A stretch of 64,000 nt of DNA from CAMDPA01 sp963825625 (GCA_963825625.1 CAWGUF010000023.1:1-64000), one strand, 5' to 3'. Counted from the first letter of the stretch, positions 10,530-19,881 are shown. Notes: generated by a model not told the origin, from the letters alone. Numbers and translations are program-made.

Positions 10530-10696
10530 CTTGTGTGGTGATCGCGAAGTTCGTATCCAGTCGCGGCTTGGTCCCAAACGAACTTCGCGATCTGAACCAC
10601 ACTAGTATCATATTGATTCTAGTGTCCCTTTTGATTCCGAAGTTCGCTCTTGAGGTTGCGGCAAAGTGGGGGCGAACTTCGAAATCGGGACACTAC
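10530..10696. repeat. twin-hairpin palindromic element, copy 1
   Basis: Hairpin A (10530-10605) pairs ATCGCGAAGTTCGT with its complement around 10579-10592 and ends CACTAG. A 13-nt linker (TATCATATTGATT) follows. Hairpin B (10619-10696) starts CTAGTGTCCC, has CGAAGTTCGC arms and ends GGGACACTAC. The total of 167 nt and the plan match the copy at 52024-52192 (169 nt, 13-nt linker). Hairpin B is read through by the dctP copy 2 gene, whose stop codon is the terminal CTAG of the hairpin. The element lies 110 nt upstream of dctP copy 1, so it may also attenuate transcription between the two genes. Confidence 0.85.
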
Positions 10697-11818
10697 GAGC
10701 TTCTCGGGGTCTACCTTGCTGTAGACCTCACGCTGCAAAGCGGCGGTGAACTTGGCCACGTCGAGGCCGATCTCCTTCGACAACTTGCGCCACTTGACCA
10801 GCGCCGCCTCATAGGCGTCCAGCACCTTGCCTGGATTGGGCACGTTGAACTTGGCAGCAGACTTGATGTTGCCCTCGCGCTGCTCGCCTTCGCGCTTCTT
10901 GGCGACCGCGGCGAAATCGGCACCGCCGACAGTCACTTTCACGCCTTTCTTCTTGGCCGCCTCGATGATCTCCTGGTCGCTCTTGATGTAGCCGTCGATG
11001 GTCGCGATGGCGGCGGACTCAGCGGCGGCCATGACATGCGCCTTGCGTTGCTCCGGGGTCATGGCTAGCCATTTCTTCCGGTTGATCGCGACATGGAAGC
11101 CCGGACCGGACATGCCGAGCGGGAAGTCGAGCACGTGCTTGGCGACGTCCTGGTAGCCGTAAGACCTGAGCCAGGCGGCAGCACCCAACACGCAATCGAG
11201 ACCACCACGCTGCAGCGCCTGGGTGGCATCGGCCGGCGACATGCCGACCGGGTTGGCGCCAGCGATACGCATCACCTGGATACCACCGCCAGCCGCGCGC
11301 ACCTTCTTGCCCTTGATATCGGAGACCTTGGTCACCGGCTGCCGGCACATCAGCAGGAATGGCGTTGTCGAGTAGCTGGCCAGCGGCACGAAGTTCATCT
11401 TGCGGGTCTCTTCGAGACACTGCGGGCACTTGAGCAGGATGAGCTCGGACTGGGCACCGGCGGCGGCCACGACGTCCTCGCCGAACACCTGAGTGTTGAA
11501 GATCAAGGAGATCGTCGGCGTGTAGCTGGGGCCGAACGAGGCGATGACAAGACCGCCGTCGATCAGATTGTCCTTGAGGCCCGGCGCTGTGCCCTTGGCA
11601 TCGACAAGCTGCCCGCCAGCCACCATTTTCCACGTGACCGCGCCATTCGTTGCCTTGGCGACCGACTTGAAGAACGGCGGCATCGCGGTACGCATGACCG
11701 AGTGTTTCGGACTCACCCAGCTGCCATAGACAAGCTCGCCGGCCGTAGCGGTGGCAGGCGCCAACGCAAGCACGCCTGCGCCGACGAGGCCAAGGCCGGC
11801 CACTCTTTTCATTCGCAT
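10619..11818 (-). CDS. TRAP substrate-binding protein (DctP), copy 2, 3' end altered by repeat
   Basis: A periplasmic solute receptor of 399 residues with a signal peptide ending near ATATAG/E. It carries the conserved cysteines CPQC, LMCR and LDCV shared with copies 1 and 3. The ATG at 11818 is chosen because GGAAGGA lies 8-9 nt upstream. Copies 1 and 3 both end with VDPEKL followed by a stop. Here VDPEKL is followed by 25 extra residues (VVSRFRSS...NQKGH) encoded exactly by hairpin B of the palindromic element, with the element's own TAG (10619-10621) as stop. The tail is basic and unlikely to belong to the original fold. Whether the protein is still secreted and functional cannot be told. 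Confidence 0.88.
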   Translation of the reverse strand: MRMKRVAGLGLVGAGVLALAPATATAGELVYGSWVSPKHSVMRTAMPPFFKSVAKATNGAVTWKMVAGGQLVDAKGTAPGLKDNLIDGGLVIASFGPSYTPTISLIFNTQVFGEDVVAAAGAQSELILLKCPQCLEETRKMNFVPLASYSTTPFLLMCRQPVTKVSDIKGKKVRAAGGGIQVMRIAGANPVGMSPADATQALQRGGLDCVLGAAAWLRSYGYQDVAKHVLDFPLGMSGPGFHVAINRKKWLAMTPEQRKAHVMAAAESAAIATIDGYIKSDQEIIEAAKKKGVKVTVGGADFAAVAKKREGEQREGNIKSAAKFNVPNPGKVLDAYEAALVKWRKLSKEIGLDVAKFTAALQREVYSKVDPEKLVVSRFRSSPPLCRNLKSELRNQKGH

Positions 11819-11864
11819 CGTTGTCTTCCTTCCATGCTTGTCAGACACCATCGCAGCGCTCGCG

Positions 11865-12986
11865 TCATAATTTCTCTGGATCGACCTTGCTGTAGACCTC
11901 TCGCATCAAGGCATCGGTGAACTTCTTCTTGTCGAGGCCGATGTCCTTGGTCATTGCCTGCCATTTCTTGAGAAGTCCGTTGAAGGTTGTCAGCAGCTTC
12001 TCCGGCTCGGCGACGTTGAACTTCTTGGCGGCGGCCACATTGGCAGCGGCCTGCTCGGCATCGCGCTTCGCCACCAGCTCGGCAAAGCCTTCACCACCCT
12101 TGATGAAGTTGACGCCTTTCTGCTTTGCGGCAGCGATGATCTCGCCGTCGCTGCGGACCTGTCCGTCGATGGCAGCAGCAGCCACGGAGGCGGCGCTGGC
12201 GAGAACGTGGGCCTTGCGCTGCTCGGGCGTGAACGACAGGAACCGGTTGCGGCTGAAGGAGAGGTGCAGCGCCGGGCCGGACATGCCCAGCGGGAAGTCC
12301 GTCACGTGCTTGGCTACATCCTGGTAGCCATAGGACCGCAGCCAGGACGCCGGTCCGTGCACGCAGTCGATGCCGCCGCGCTGCAGGGCCTGCGTGGCGT
12401 CGGACGGCGACATGCCGACCGGCACCGCGCCGCCCAGCCGCATGGTCCCGACGCCGCCGCCGATGGTGCGGATCTTCTTGCCTTTCATGTCGGCAACCGT
12501 AGCGATCGGCAGGCGGCACATCAGCTTGTAGGGTGTGGTCGAAAAACCGCCCAAGTCGACGATGCCGGCCTTCTTCGCCTCGGCCAGACATTGCGGACAT
12601 TTCAGCAGCATGAACTCCATCATGGCACCGGTCGATGCCACCGTGTCGTCACCAAAGACCTGGGTGCTGAAGACGAGGTTGAGCGCGGGCAGGTAGCTCG
12701 GAGCGAATGGTGCGATGGTGAAGCCGCCATCGATGAGGCCGCTCTTGAGACCGGGGATGGTGCCCTTGACGTCCACCAGCTGGCCGCCGGCGACCATCTT
12801 CCACTTGATGGCACCCTTTGTAGCCGTCTCGATATCCTTGAAATAGCTCGGCATCGCGGTGCGCATGACCGAATGCTTGGGGCTGACGAAGCTGCCGTAA
12901 ACCAGCTCCGCAGCCGAGGCCGGGTTGGCCTGAAATGCCATCAAGCCGCCAAACGCGGCGGTCAAGGCCACGCGGATTGCGTGCAT
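11865..12986 (-). CDS. TRAP substrate-binding protein (DctP), copy 3
   Basis: A periplasmic solute receptor of 373 residues. The ATG at 12986 is supported by GGGAGGAT just upstream, and the signal peptide (MHAIRVALTAAFGGLMAF...) ends near PASAAE. It has the same layout as copies 1 and 2, including CPQC, LMCR and IDCV, and ends VDPEKL. It is the promoter-proximal gene of the minus-strand TRAP cluster, preceded by a 415-nt gap, and copy 2 begins 46 nt after it. The three receptors differ in many surface residues, which suggests old duplication and different ligand ranges rather than a recent amplification. Confidence 0.9.
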   Translation of the reverse strand: MHAIRVALTAAFGGLMAFQANPASAAELVYGSFVSPKHSVMRTAMPSYFKDIETATKGAIKWKMVAGGQLVDVKGTIPGLKSGLIDGGFTIAPFAPSYLPALNLVFSTQVFGDDTVASTGAMMEFMLLKCPQCLAEAKKAGIVDLGGFSTTPYKLMCRLPIATVADMKGKKIRTIGGGVGTMRLGGAVPVGMSPSDATQALQRGGIDCVHGPASWLRSYGYQDVAKHVTDFPLGMSGPALHLSFSRNRFLSFTPEQRKAHVLASAASVAAAAIDGQVRSDGEIIAAAKQKGVNFIKGGEGFAELVAKRDAEQAAANVAAAKKFNVAEPEKLLTTFNGLLKKWQAMTKDIGLDKKKFTDALMREVYSKVDPEKL

Positions 12987-13401
12987 CACGGTATCCTCCC
13001 TGCAATCTGCCCAGACATCCGCGTCCGGTATGGGCGGACGAGGCAAAAGGCGTCGGCGCTTTTTGCGCCTTGTCAGCAGCCTGCCGCCTTCACAGGCGAC
13101 CGCCACCGAGCGTGAGTGTGCCAAATCGCGAGCCGGTGGGGAAGCCAATTCATGCAGCACCGCGGATTGCGCAGCGCAGCGCAGCTGCCGGGCACGCTGC
13201 ATGCCGACAGCAAGAGCCAGTTTGGACGTAGACGGCCCGGCAACCCTGATCGTGAAGGATGATCGATGCGGGACTGCGTTGTCGCGCGTCTTGCGGAGCA
13301 CGGCACCGGTCAGGTCGCGCCAGAAGCAGTTCATCTGCGGGGGCAAACTCGTCTCAATGTGCGATCAGTGCACACTGAGTGATGGGCTCAAGTGCGCTGA
13401 C
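12987..13401. other. intergenic region upstream of the TRAP cluster
   Basis: These 415 nt lie between the end of the TIGR03808 gene and the start of dctP copy 3, both on the minus strand. Open frames extend across it but show no domain and poor continuity with either gene. It holds a compact hairpin at 13043-13066. The promoter of the TRAP operon should lie here, but I cannot assign -35/-10 boxes with confidence. Confidence 0.5.
13043..13066. terminator. compact stem-loop, possible terminator or leader hairpin
   Basis: GCAAAAGGCG and CGCTTTTTGC form a 10-bp stem with one wobble or mismatch around a TCGG tetraloop. It lies 57 nt upstream of the dctP copy 3 start and 336 nt beyond the end of the TIGR03808 gene. 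No long T-run follows outside the stem on either strand, so it is not a textbook intrinsic terminator. A role in the 5' leader is equally possible. Confidence 0.4.
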
Positions 13402-14806
13402 CTACGCCACGCTATTGCCGCTCACGATGACACCAGACGGAGATTGCGGCTCCCGTCCGAGGTCTCGACCGACAGGCTTGCCGTGATCCAGCGCACGGAT
13501 GGCGCCATCACGCGCGCCCGAGATCATATTCGATGCGATCAACACTGCACCGCCGTGCTCATCGCTACTGACCCCGATCCCGACCTCGCTTTGGCGGATG
13601 ACATTGCCAGTGGCGACGACATCGCGGCGATAGCGACCCCAGCCGATGGCAATGCCGGCAGTCGAAGCGGCCTCGATCACATTGCCGGTGACCGCCGCAT
13701 CGGCCTCGACTACAATGCCATAGCCGGTGGTGAATTTGCTGTCAGCGCGCCGCACGAGGTTGCGGACGAGATTGCCCTGGACGACCGACAGGCGGCCACC
13801 ATCGTTGAAGTTGGTCACCGAAATGCCGGTGGCGGCACCGTCTATCTGGTTGGCAGAGATCACCGCGCCCTCGAATGCGAATTCGGAATAGATCGCGACC
13901 TCGCCCATGCGGCTGATGCTGTTGGCCTGGATCTGGACACCGGACGCGCTGTTGGCGCGCACCGCCGAGTAGGCGCAATCGGAGATGCGATTAGCCGCAA
14001 CGATTACATTTCCGGCGCGGTAGATGTTGATGCCGTTGCCGTTCTGTCCGCTGCCGCCAGCCTTGGCCGCGATGCGCTGAATTCGGTTGTTGGACACGAT
14101 GGTCGCATCCTCGCGCGGTGCCGAGGACCAGACGAGTACGCCATTGTTGTCGCAATCGGTGACTGTGTTGAGGGTGATATCGAGACCTTCTGCGTCCATC
14201 GACCAAATGCCGGCGGTGGCGGCAAAGGTGACCAGGCAACCTGGAGACGACGCCCGAGCATTTCTCCAGGTAGATGCCAGCCGCAGCACTGGCCTCGACT
14301 GTCATGTCAGTGATCGATACACGCCGTCCTGCCCTGACCTCGAGCAGCCCCAGCGCGCCAGGGCGCATCGCCATCCTGCCGACAAGCGTCAGTCCGGAGA
14401 CCGTGGTATCGCTCACATCCTGGGCGGTGAGGATCGGCTGTCCGCCGCCCTGCTCGAGACGCGTTGCGCCCGCTACTCCCTCCAGGATCGTGCCGCTGTG
14501 CAAGCGCAGGCCGCTGACAACATAGCGGCCAGGTGCGAGGACGAGGGCAGCACGCGCCTCAGCCGCATGGTCGATTGCTCGCTGAAGCCGCGCGGTTACG
14601 TCATTGGGCGCATCCGGCACGACGCCAAGAGAGGTCGCCTCGATGGACGTATGGGGCCGCGTCCGGGCCTGAGGGCGACTGGTTGCCGGTGCACGGTCGC
14701 GCGCGGCTGCCCCTGCGACGCCTACCCCCAGGCCGGCTCCCAGTCCAAGGCTGACGCCCAGCAGATGCCGGCGATCGAGTGAGGGCGAATTCTGTTCAAA
14801 TGGCAT
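13402..14806 (-). pseudogene. TIGR03808-type twin-arginine-exported beta-helix protein, one frameshift
   Basis: The N-terminus (MPFEQNSPSLDRRHLLGVSL) has a Tat signal with the RRHLLG core, so the protein should be folded before export. The body is made of right-handed parallel beta-helix repeats, seen as recurring G-N-x-I and S-N-x-I turns (SGNSVA, ASNMIS, TGNVIR, TGNVIE), the pattern of the TIGR03808 family found in Rhizobiales. The frame changes near 14242: the first frame reaches CSGVVS and the second continues GCLVTFAATAGIW, explained by one extra base. Joined length is about 467 residues, as expected. Function is unknown. The fold resembles pectate-lyase-like proteins. The gene starts 134 nt from fmt, divergently. 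Confidence 0.82.
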
Positions 14807-14939
14807 GGCGCTGACGGCTCCTGATGGCGTCTCGTGTTGCCGATGCAGGGGACGTGCCAACCCGCCGGGTCCGTGCCGGCTTGACCTCGCGGCTGCCAGC
14901 ATCGACAACGCGCTTGTTAGAAGCTCGTTGGAACAGCAC

Positions 14940-15884
14940 ATGACTTTGCGCGTGATCTACATGGGCACACCGGACTTCGCCGTGCCTACGCTGGCGGAAA
15001 TCCTGGGTGCTGGACACGATGTCGTCGCGGTGTACTGCCAACCGCCGCGGCCGGCCGGCCGGGGCATGGCAGAGCGGAAATCACCGGTCCACCGATTTGC
15101 CGAGAGCGCGGGACTTCCGGTCCTGACCCCGAAGTCGCTCCGAACCGTGGACGCGCAGGAAACATTCCGGGCGCACCGTGCCGACGTCGCGGTGATCGTC
15201 GCCTATGGCCTGATACTGCCGCAGCCGGTTCTCGATGCTCCACCGTTCGGCTGCTTCAATCTGCATGCCTCCGCCCTGCCGCGCTGGCGCGGCGCGGCCC
15301 CCATCCAGCGCGCGATCATGGCCGGCGATGCGGAGACGGCCGTGATAGTCATGCGCATGGAGGCGGGGCTGGACACGGGCCCGGTCTGCCTGGCGGAGCG
15401 CATCGCGATCGGACAGGACACGACTGCAGGCGAGTTGCACGACGCGCTGGCTCGCAGCGGGGCCGGCCTGATGGTGCGGGCACTGGCGGCTCTCGAGCGC
15501 GGCAGCCTGACGGAAACGCCGCAGTCCGAGCACGGCGTCGCCTATGCGGCCAAGATCGACAAGGCCGAGGCGCATATCGATTTCTCGCAGCCGGCTGAGA
15601 GCGTGCACAACCAGATCAGAGGCCTGTCGCCGTTTCCGGGTGCCTATTTCGAGCTGAAAGCACAGCCGAACGATAATCCAGAGCGGATCAAGGTGCTGCG
15701 CTCAGCGCTTCTGGTCGACGCTGTCGATGGTGCTGCAGGCGAAGTCCTGGATGATAAGCTAACGGTGGCGTGCGGATCGGGCGCCGTGAGGCTCATCGAG
15801 TTGCAGCGCGCAGGCAAGCGGCCGATGTCGGCAGCGGAGCTGTTGCGCGGCTTTCGCATCCCGAGAGGCCAGCGGCTGACATGA
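14940..15884 (+). CDS. fmt: methionyl-tRNA formyltransferase
   Basis: Formylates Met-tRNAfMet with 10-formyltetrahydrofolate to make the initiator tRNA. The 314-residue length is typical. The N-terminal Rossmann domain starts MTLRVIYMGTPDFAVP. The catalytic triad is visible as Asn and His in CFNLHASALPRWRG (about residues 104-117) and Asp in MEAGLDTGPV (about 140-149). The C-terminal OB-fold tRNA-binding domain spans roughly 205-310. The ATG at 14940 is chosen because homology begins at its first residues. The gene def, which often precedes fmt in this group, is not here. truA follows after one small gene, a common alphaproteobacterial arrangement. Confidence 0.97.
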   Translation: MTLRVIYMGTPDFAVPTLAEILGAGHDVVAVYCQPPRPAGRGMAERKSPVHRFAESAGLPVLTPKSLRTVDAQETFRAHRADVAVIVAYGLILPQPVLDAPPFGCFNLHASALPRWRGAAPIQRAIMAGDAETAVIVMRMEAGLDTGPVCLAERIAIGQDTTAGELHDALARSGAGLMVRALAALERGSLTETPQSEHGVAYAAKIDKAEAHIDFSQPAESVHNQIRGLSPFPGAYFELKAQPNDNPERIKVLRSALLVDAVDGAAGEVLDDKLTVACGSGAVRLIELQRAGKRPMSAAELLRGFRIPRGQRLT

Positions 15885-16045
15885 GCGCGCGACCGCCGAT
15901 GCCCCTACAATGCGATTAATCGTCTATTCAGATTGACCTGATGGACGGGCCCGTCCCGCATTACGATGCTTTGAGGAGCCTCCTGCCATCCCGCGCCTGC
16001 TGGATGCGCCGCATGGCCAGAGGATGCGAGTTCAAGGTAGCGCAC

Positions 16046-16447
16046 ATGACCCGATTTCTGACAGCCATCACAGCAGCAACGCTCGCGGCAGCCACCGCAG
16101 CCCCGGCACTGGCCGAATCCGCGACGATCCGCATCGAGCCGCGCCCCTATTACGGTGCGATCGTCACAATCGAACAGGGCGTAAGGGTATGGCGTCCGCT
16201 GCCGACCACAAAGTACGTCATCATCAATCCGGAGGGACGGACCCCTCTGAACCTGGGGCTCACCGACATCCGTGAGCACTCCACCAGCCACAATCATTTC
16301 TACGGCGGCGAGGCTCGCGCGCCGGCGGCTGGCGGCGGCAATACCTACGCGGTGCCCTACGCCGGCGTCGACCGCGGACGCGGTCATCGCGGTCACGGCG
16401 GCCAGAAGCAACGCGGCGGCGGCTTCAAGCCAGCAAACATCAGGTAG
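16046..16447 (+). CDS. small secreted protein, function unknown
   Basis: A 133-residue protein with a clear Sec signal peptide (MTRFLTAITAATLAAATAAP, cleavage after ALA near residue 23). The mature part has a short beta-rich segment (IRIEPRPYYGAIVTIEQGVR) and a flexible Gly/Arg/His-rich C-terminus (RGRGHRGHGGQKQRGGG). I know no function. The basic tail could bind an anionic surface such as cell-wall polymer or polysaccharide. The ATG at 16046 gives the signal peptide its natural start. It sits between fmt and truA on the same strand, without overlap. Confidence 0.7.
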   Translation: MTRFLTAITAATLAAATAAPALAESATIRIEPRPYYGAIVTIEQGVRVWRPLPTTKYVIINPEGRTPLNLGLTDIREHSTSHNHFYGGEARAPAAGGGNTYAVPYAGVDRGRGHRGHGGQKQRGGGFKPANIR

Positions 16448-16540
16448 AGCAGCGCGCCGCGCTCCGCATCCACTTGAGTTTGCGGGTGCGACTGAATAAG
16501 GCATCGGGCAGGCGCAGTCGGTGCGCCGCCCGGAGTGCCC

Positions 16541-17302
16541 ATGCCCCGCTATCGCATTACGATCGAATACGACGGCACGCCTTTCGTCGGCTGGCAGATC
16601 CAGGCTGAAGGCGCCAGCGTGCAGGGCGAGCTCGGTTCGGCAATCGCGCGTTTCTCAGGCGAGACAGTACAGGTGCGCGGCGCCGGCCGCACGGACGCCG
16701 GCGTGCACGCCCAGGGGCAGGTTGCGCACTTCGATCTGGAGCGCGAATGGGACCCCTTCCGTGTCCGCGAGGCGCTGAATTTCCATCTCAAGCGCTGGCC
16801 CATCGCGGTCCTCGACTGCGCCGCCGCAGCACCCGACTTCGACGCCCGCTTCAGCGCCACGAAACGACACTATCTCTATCGGATCCTGCCGCGTCGCGCC
16901 CCGCCGGCACTCGAGCGCAACAGGGTGTGGTGGGTGCCGGCGGCGATCGATGCCGAGGCCATGCATCACGCGGCGCAAGTGCTCGTCGGCCGGCATGACT
17001 TCACGACGTTCCGGGCGGCAGCCTGCCAAGCCAACTCGCCAATCAAGACGCTGGAGCGTCTGGTCGTTTCTCAAGTCGGCCAGGAGATCCATGTCGATGC
17101 ATCGGCGCGGTCGTTTCTCCACCATCAGGTGCGCTCGATCGTCGGCTCGCTGAAGCTGGTCGGGCAAGGCAAATGGCGCGCGCATGATGTGGAGCGGGCA
17201 TTGGCCGCTCGCGACAGGGCTTCGTGCGGCGCGCTTGCGCCGGCAGCCGGCCTCTACCTCGCCCGGGTCGATTACGATGGGCCGCCCGCGACCGCGGCAT
17301 GA
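16541..17302 (+). CDS. truA: tRNA pseudouridine(38-40) synthase TruA
   Basis: Converts uridines 38-40 in the tRNA anticodon arm to pseudouridine. The catalytic aspartate is in GAGRTDAGVHA (about residues 45-55). The downstream conserved strand/helix elements (FDARFSATKRHYLYRI and FLHHQVRSIVG) are present. Length 253 is standard. The ATG at 16541 has CGGAG five bases upstream. A GTG six bases earlier overlaps that ribosome-binding site and is less likely. It belongs to the fmt-truA housekeeping group and is convergent with ctaA. Confidence 0.97.
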   Translation: MPRYRITIEYDGTPFVGWQIQAEGASVQGELGSAIARFSGETVQVRGAGRTDAGVHAQGQVAHFDLEREWDPFRVREALNFHLKRWPIAVLDCAAAAPDFDARFSATKRHYLYRILPRRAPPALERNRVWWVPAAIDAEAMHHAAQVLVGRHDFTTFRAAACQANSPIKTLERLVVSQVGQEIHVDASARSFLHHQVRSIVGSLKLVGQGKWRAHDVERALAARDRASCGALAPAAGLYLARVDYDGPPATAA

Positions 17303-17351
17303 TGCGGCGTGCTCCGCTGCCCCCCGGCCAAGCTCGACCTGTCGCCTCCCA

Positions 17352-18437
17352 TCAAGGCCGAAGCATGCGCCGGAGATGCCAGACGGCGATCGCAAACACC
17401 ACTGCAGCTCCCACCTGATGGGCAACGCCAAGGGAGACAGGCACCACCGCCAGCAGCGTCCAGATGCCCAGCGCCGCCTGCGCCAGGATCGCGACAAGAA
17501 GAAGCGCAGCAGTGGTGATCACGCGATCATCGTCGGCCGTCCGCCACAACGCGACTGTGTGCCAGACCGCCAGCGCCGTCACGACGTAGGCCATGATGCG
17601 ATGATTGAACTGGACCATCGTGATATTCTCAAACGGATTGATCCACCAGGGCGTCATCGATACCAGGCCGGAGGGGACAAGGCGGCCATCCATCAATGGC
17701 CAGGTATTGTAGGTCAGCCCCGCTTTCAGGCCGGCGACCAGTGCCCCCAACTCGATCTGCAAGAACACGGCAACCACCAGCACCACCGCCAGCCAACGCT
17801 GCAAGCCCGATACCGTGTCCAGCGTTATGCGATGGTCCTCGCGCCGGCCCATGCTCGATGCGATCCAGACAAGGAAGCCGAAGATCAGGATGGCAAGCCC
17901 AAGGTGCGCAGCCAGTCTGTAGTGGCTGACCGATACACGGTCGACGAGCCCCGACATCACCATGTACCAGCCCATCAGGCCCTGCAGTCCGCCCAGCACC
18001 AGCAGTCCTGAAAACTTCCATTTGTCGTCGCGGCTGAGCGATCCGGTCCACCAGAACCAGAATAAGGGCACTGCGAACACGATGCCAATCAACCGGCCCA
18101 GCAGGCGATGGCCCCACTCCCACCAGAAGATCGTCTTGAATTCGGCAAGGCTCATCCCCTTGTTGATCTCGCGGTATTGCGGGATCTGCCTGTATTTGTC
18201 GAATGCGTCCTGCCAATCGGCATCGCTGAGCGGCGGCAGTGCGCCCATGATGGGCTTCCACTCGGTAATCGAAAGGCCGGAGCCGGTCAGCCTGGTGGCT
18301 CCGCCGACGCCGATCATCACGAGCACCAGTGCAGCTACGATCAGCAGCCAGATGCGCACGGCCTGACGCTGTGATGCGGCCTTGCCGGGAGCCAGGCTGG
18401 ACGTGTCGGCCAGCAGCGACATGTGTTGCGCACCCAT
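17352..18437 (-). CDS. ctaA: heme A synthase (COX15/CtaA)
   Basis: Oxidises the C8 methyl of heme O to the formyl group of heme A for aa3-type cytochrome oxidases. It has eight predicted TM helices in 361 residues, typical for the alphaproteobacterial/mitochondrial COX15 type. Heme-ligand histidines are visible in WWEWGHRLLGRLIG, RLAAHLGLA, QFNHRIMAY and GVAHQVGAA. The ATG at 18437 gives the usual short cytosolic N-terminus. Earlier in-frame starts (to 18563) would add a basic tail not seen in the family. It is divergent from DUF2842, with 106 nt between the starts. Confidence 0.95.
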   Translation of the reverse strand: MGAQHMSLLADTSSLAPGKAASQRQAVRIWLLIVAALVLVMIGVGGATRLTGSGLSITEWKPIMGALPPLSDADWQDAFDKYRQIPQYREINKGMSLAEFKTIFWWEWGHRLLGRLIGIVFAVPLFWFWWTGSLSRDDKWKFSGLLVLGGLQGLMGWYMVMSGLVDRVSVSHYRLAAHLGLAILIFGFLVWIASSMGRREDHRITLDTVSGLQRWLAVVLVVAVFLQIELGALVAGLKAGLTYNTWPLMDGRLVPSGLVSMTPWWINPFENITMVQFNHRIMAYVVTALAVWHTVALWRTADDDRVITTAALLLVAILAQAALGIWTLLAVVPVSLGVAHQVGAAVVFAIAVWHLRRMLRP

Positions 18438-18543
18438 TTCCAGTTCAGTTGGAGATTGTGTTAGATGGGGTGTTCCGCAACGGCAATGCGGCCGTCGACC
18501 GCGCGACCAAGTCCGCTGCGGGCGCGTCAAGGCAGGAGAGGGT

Positions 18544-18756
18544 ATGACCAGCAGATCGCGCAAGCTTGTCGGGGCAGTATTGCTGCTAGCCTTCCTCGCG
18601 GTCTATGCGCTCCTGGTCATGATGGTCGCGGTCGTCCTGCAGGTCCGCGAAAGCAAGCTCCTGGAATTGGCGTTCTACATCATCGGCGGACTGGCATGGG
18701 TGGTCCCGGCCGGCGCCCTGGTGTGGTGGATGCAGCGGCCGGATCCGCCCCGATAG
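18544..18756 (+). CDS. DUF2842 small membrane protein
   Basis: A 70-residue protein with a basic N-terminus (MTSRSRKLVG) and two TM helices (about 9-33 and 42-61), ending WWMQRPDPPR. The pattern fits DUF2842, a small alphaproteobacterial family that often neighbours ctaA. GGAGAGG lies directly upstream of the ATG at 18544. Function is unknown. A link to cytochrome oxidase biogenesis is only an inference from the neighbour. It converges on the polysaccharide deacetylase gene 12 nt away. Confidence 0.8.
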   Translation: MTSRSRKLVGAVLLLAFLAVYALLVMMVAVVLQVRESKLLELAFYIIGGLAWVVPAGALVWWMQRPDPPR

Positions 18757-18768
18757 GCCGGCGCCACG

Positions 18769-19881
18769 TCAAGCCGATGCGACCGCTTGGACGCTCGCGC
18801 GGTCCTTGGCTACGGAATGACGCGGACGCGCCATTGCCGGCTCCAGCCCGCGCCAGAGAGCGAACGGAATACCCGACAGCAAGGCCCGGAGACAGTCGAT
18901 GCTCTGGAACTCACCATTGAGCGACACGCGCGGCAACGAGGTCGGCGCGCAGGCGTGGCTTGCGCTCACAAATCCCTTGCGGGTCGTGACTGCACTTGCC
19001 AGCCCGAGCTCAGCCGCCGCCCGGAATTCGCGCTCGCCGGCGCTGGCGTCGTCACCGTAAGGATAACAGAAGTGACGGCAGGGCACGCCCAATTCCTGCT
19101 CAATCCGCATCACGCTGCCCTTGATCTCCGCCCGCATTCTGCTGACATCCAGGGAGCCCAGCGCACAGTGCGAAATCGAATGGGCGCCAATGGTCACGAG
19201 CGGGTCACAGGCGAGCTGCGCAATTTCCGGCCAGGACATCGCCAATTCCCGGCATGGTGACAGGATGTCGACCCCGGCCCTTGCCGCCAGGCTCGAGACA
19301 ATTTCGCGTGCATCCTCTTCCGGCATTGTGCGAAGCCACCAATAGAGGCGGGACCAGGCGCGAAGCTTTGCATGATCCGTGTCGCAGTTGAGGCGTTGGA
19401 AATGCCCGTCGATCACGACCGAGATTTGCCCGGATACCCGGATCACCTCCTCGAGAACAAGCCACCACAAGAAGCCGCGGCCATCGGCGAAGTCCGAGGC
19501 GACATAGACGGTGAATGGGACCCCATGCCGCTTCATCACGGGCAAGGCGAAGTCCCGATTGTCCCGATAACCGTCATCAAAGGTGAAACAAGCGAATGGG
19601 CGCCGGCTGCTTTCCTGGCCTTGAAGGCGCGCGCAGGCTTCATCGAGCGATAAGATATCGAAGCCGGCGCGGATGACCTCCCGGCACGTCGCATCGAGGA
19701 ATTCGGGCGTAATTTCCAGCAGACGGTTCGGTGCGAAACCCTTGCGCTGCTCGGGTCTGACATGATGCAGCATGAAGATCGCGCCTTGCCCCTGCAGATG
19801 AGGCCCTAACGCCGCCGTCGCGCCTGAGCGATTGAGGGCCGTCAGGCCGAACCTCAATGCTTTCGTCTTCATGGAACGCAT
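18769..19881 (-). CDS. polysaccharide deacetylase (NodB homology, CE4)
   Basis: Predicted to remove N- or O-acetyl groups from a polysaccharide with a metal-dependent CE4 domain. The first NodB motif is FTFDDGYRDN (about residue 95) and the second is HSISHC (about 235), supplying the Asp-His-His metal triad. The length of about 370 residues includes an N-terminal arm with HHVRPE and a C-terminal extension. No clear signal peptide is seen, so it may act in the cytoplasm or periplasmic face by other routes. Two starts are possible (19881 or 19872). It lies at the edge of the exopolysaccharide cluster and probably trims its product. Confidence 0.88.
   Translation of the reverse strand: MRSMKTKALRFGLTALNRSGATAALGPHLQGQGAIFMLHHVRPEQRKGFAPNRLLEITPEFLDATCREVIRAGFDILSLDEACARLQGQESSRRPFACFTFDDGYRDNRDFALPVMKRHGVPFTVYVASDFADGRGFLWWLVLEEVIRVSGQISVVIDGHFQRLNCDTDHAKLRAWSRLYWWLRTMPEEDAREIVSSLAARAGVDILSPCRELAMSWPEIAQLACDPLVTIGAHSISHCALGSLDVSRMRAEIKGSVMRIEQELGVPCRHFCYPYGDDASAGEREFRAAAELGLASAVTTRKGFVSASHACAPTSLPRVSLNGEFQSIDCLRALLSGIPFALWRGLEPAMARPRHSVAKDRASVQAVASA

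Noticed and set aside
13402..14289. Separate downstream gene for the second half of the beta-helix protein
   Set aside because: The frame has no ribosome-binding site and its first residues duplicate sequence read in the other frame. A frameshift in one gene explains both halves better.
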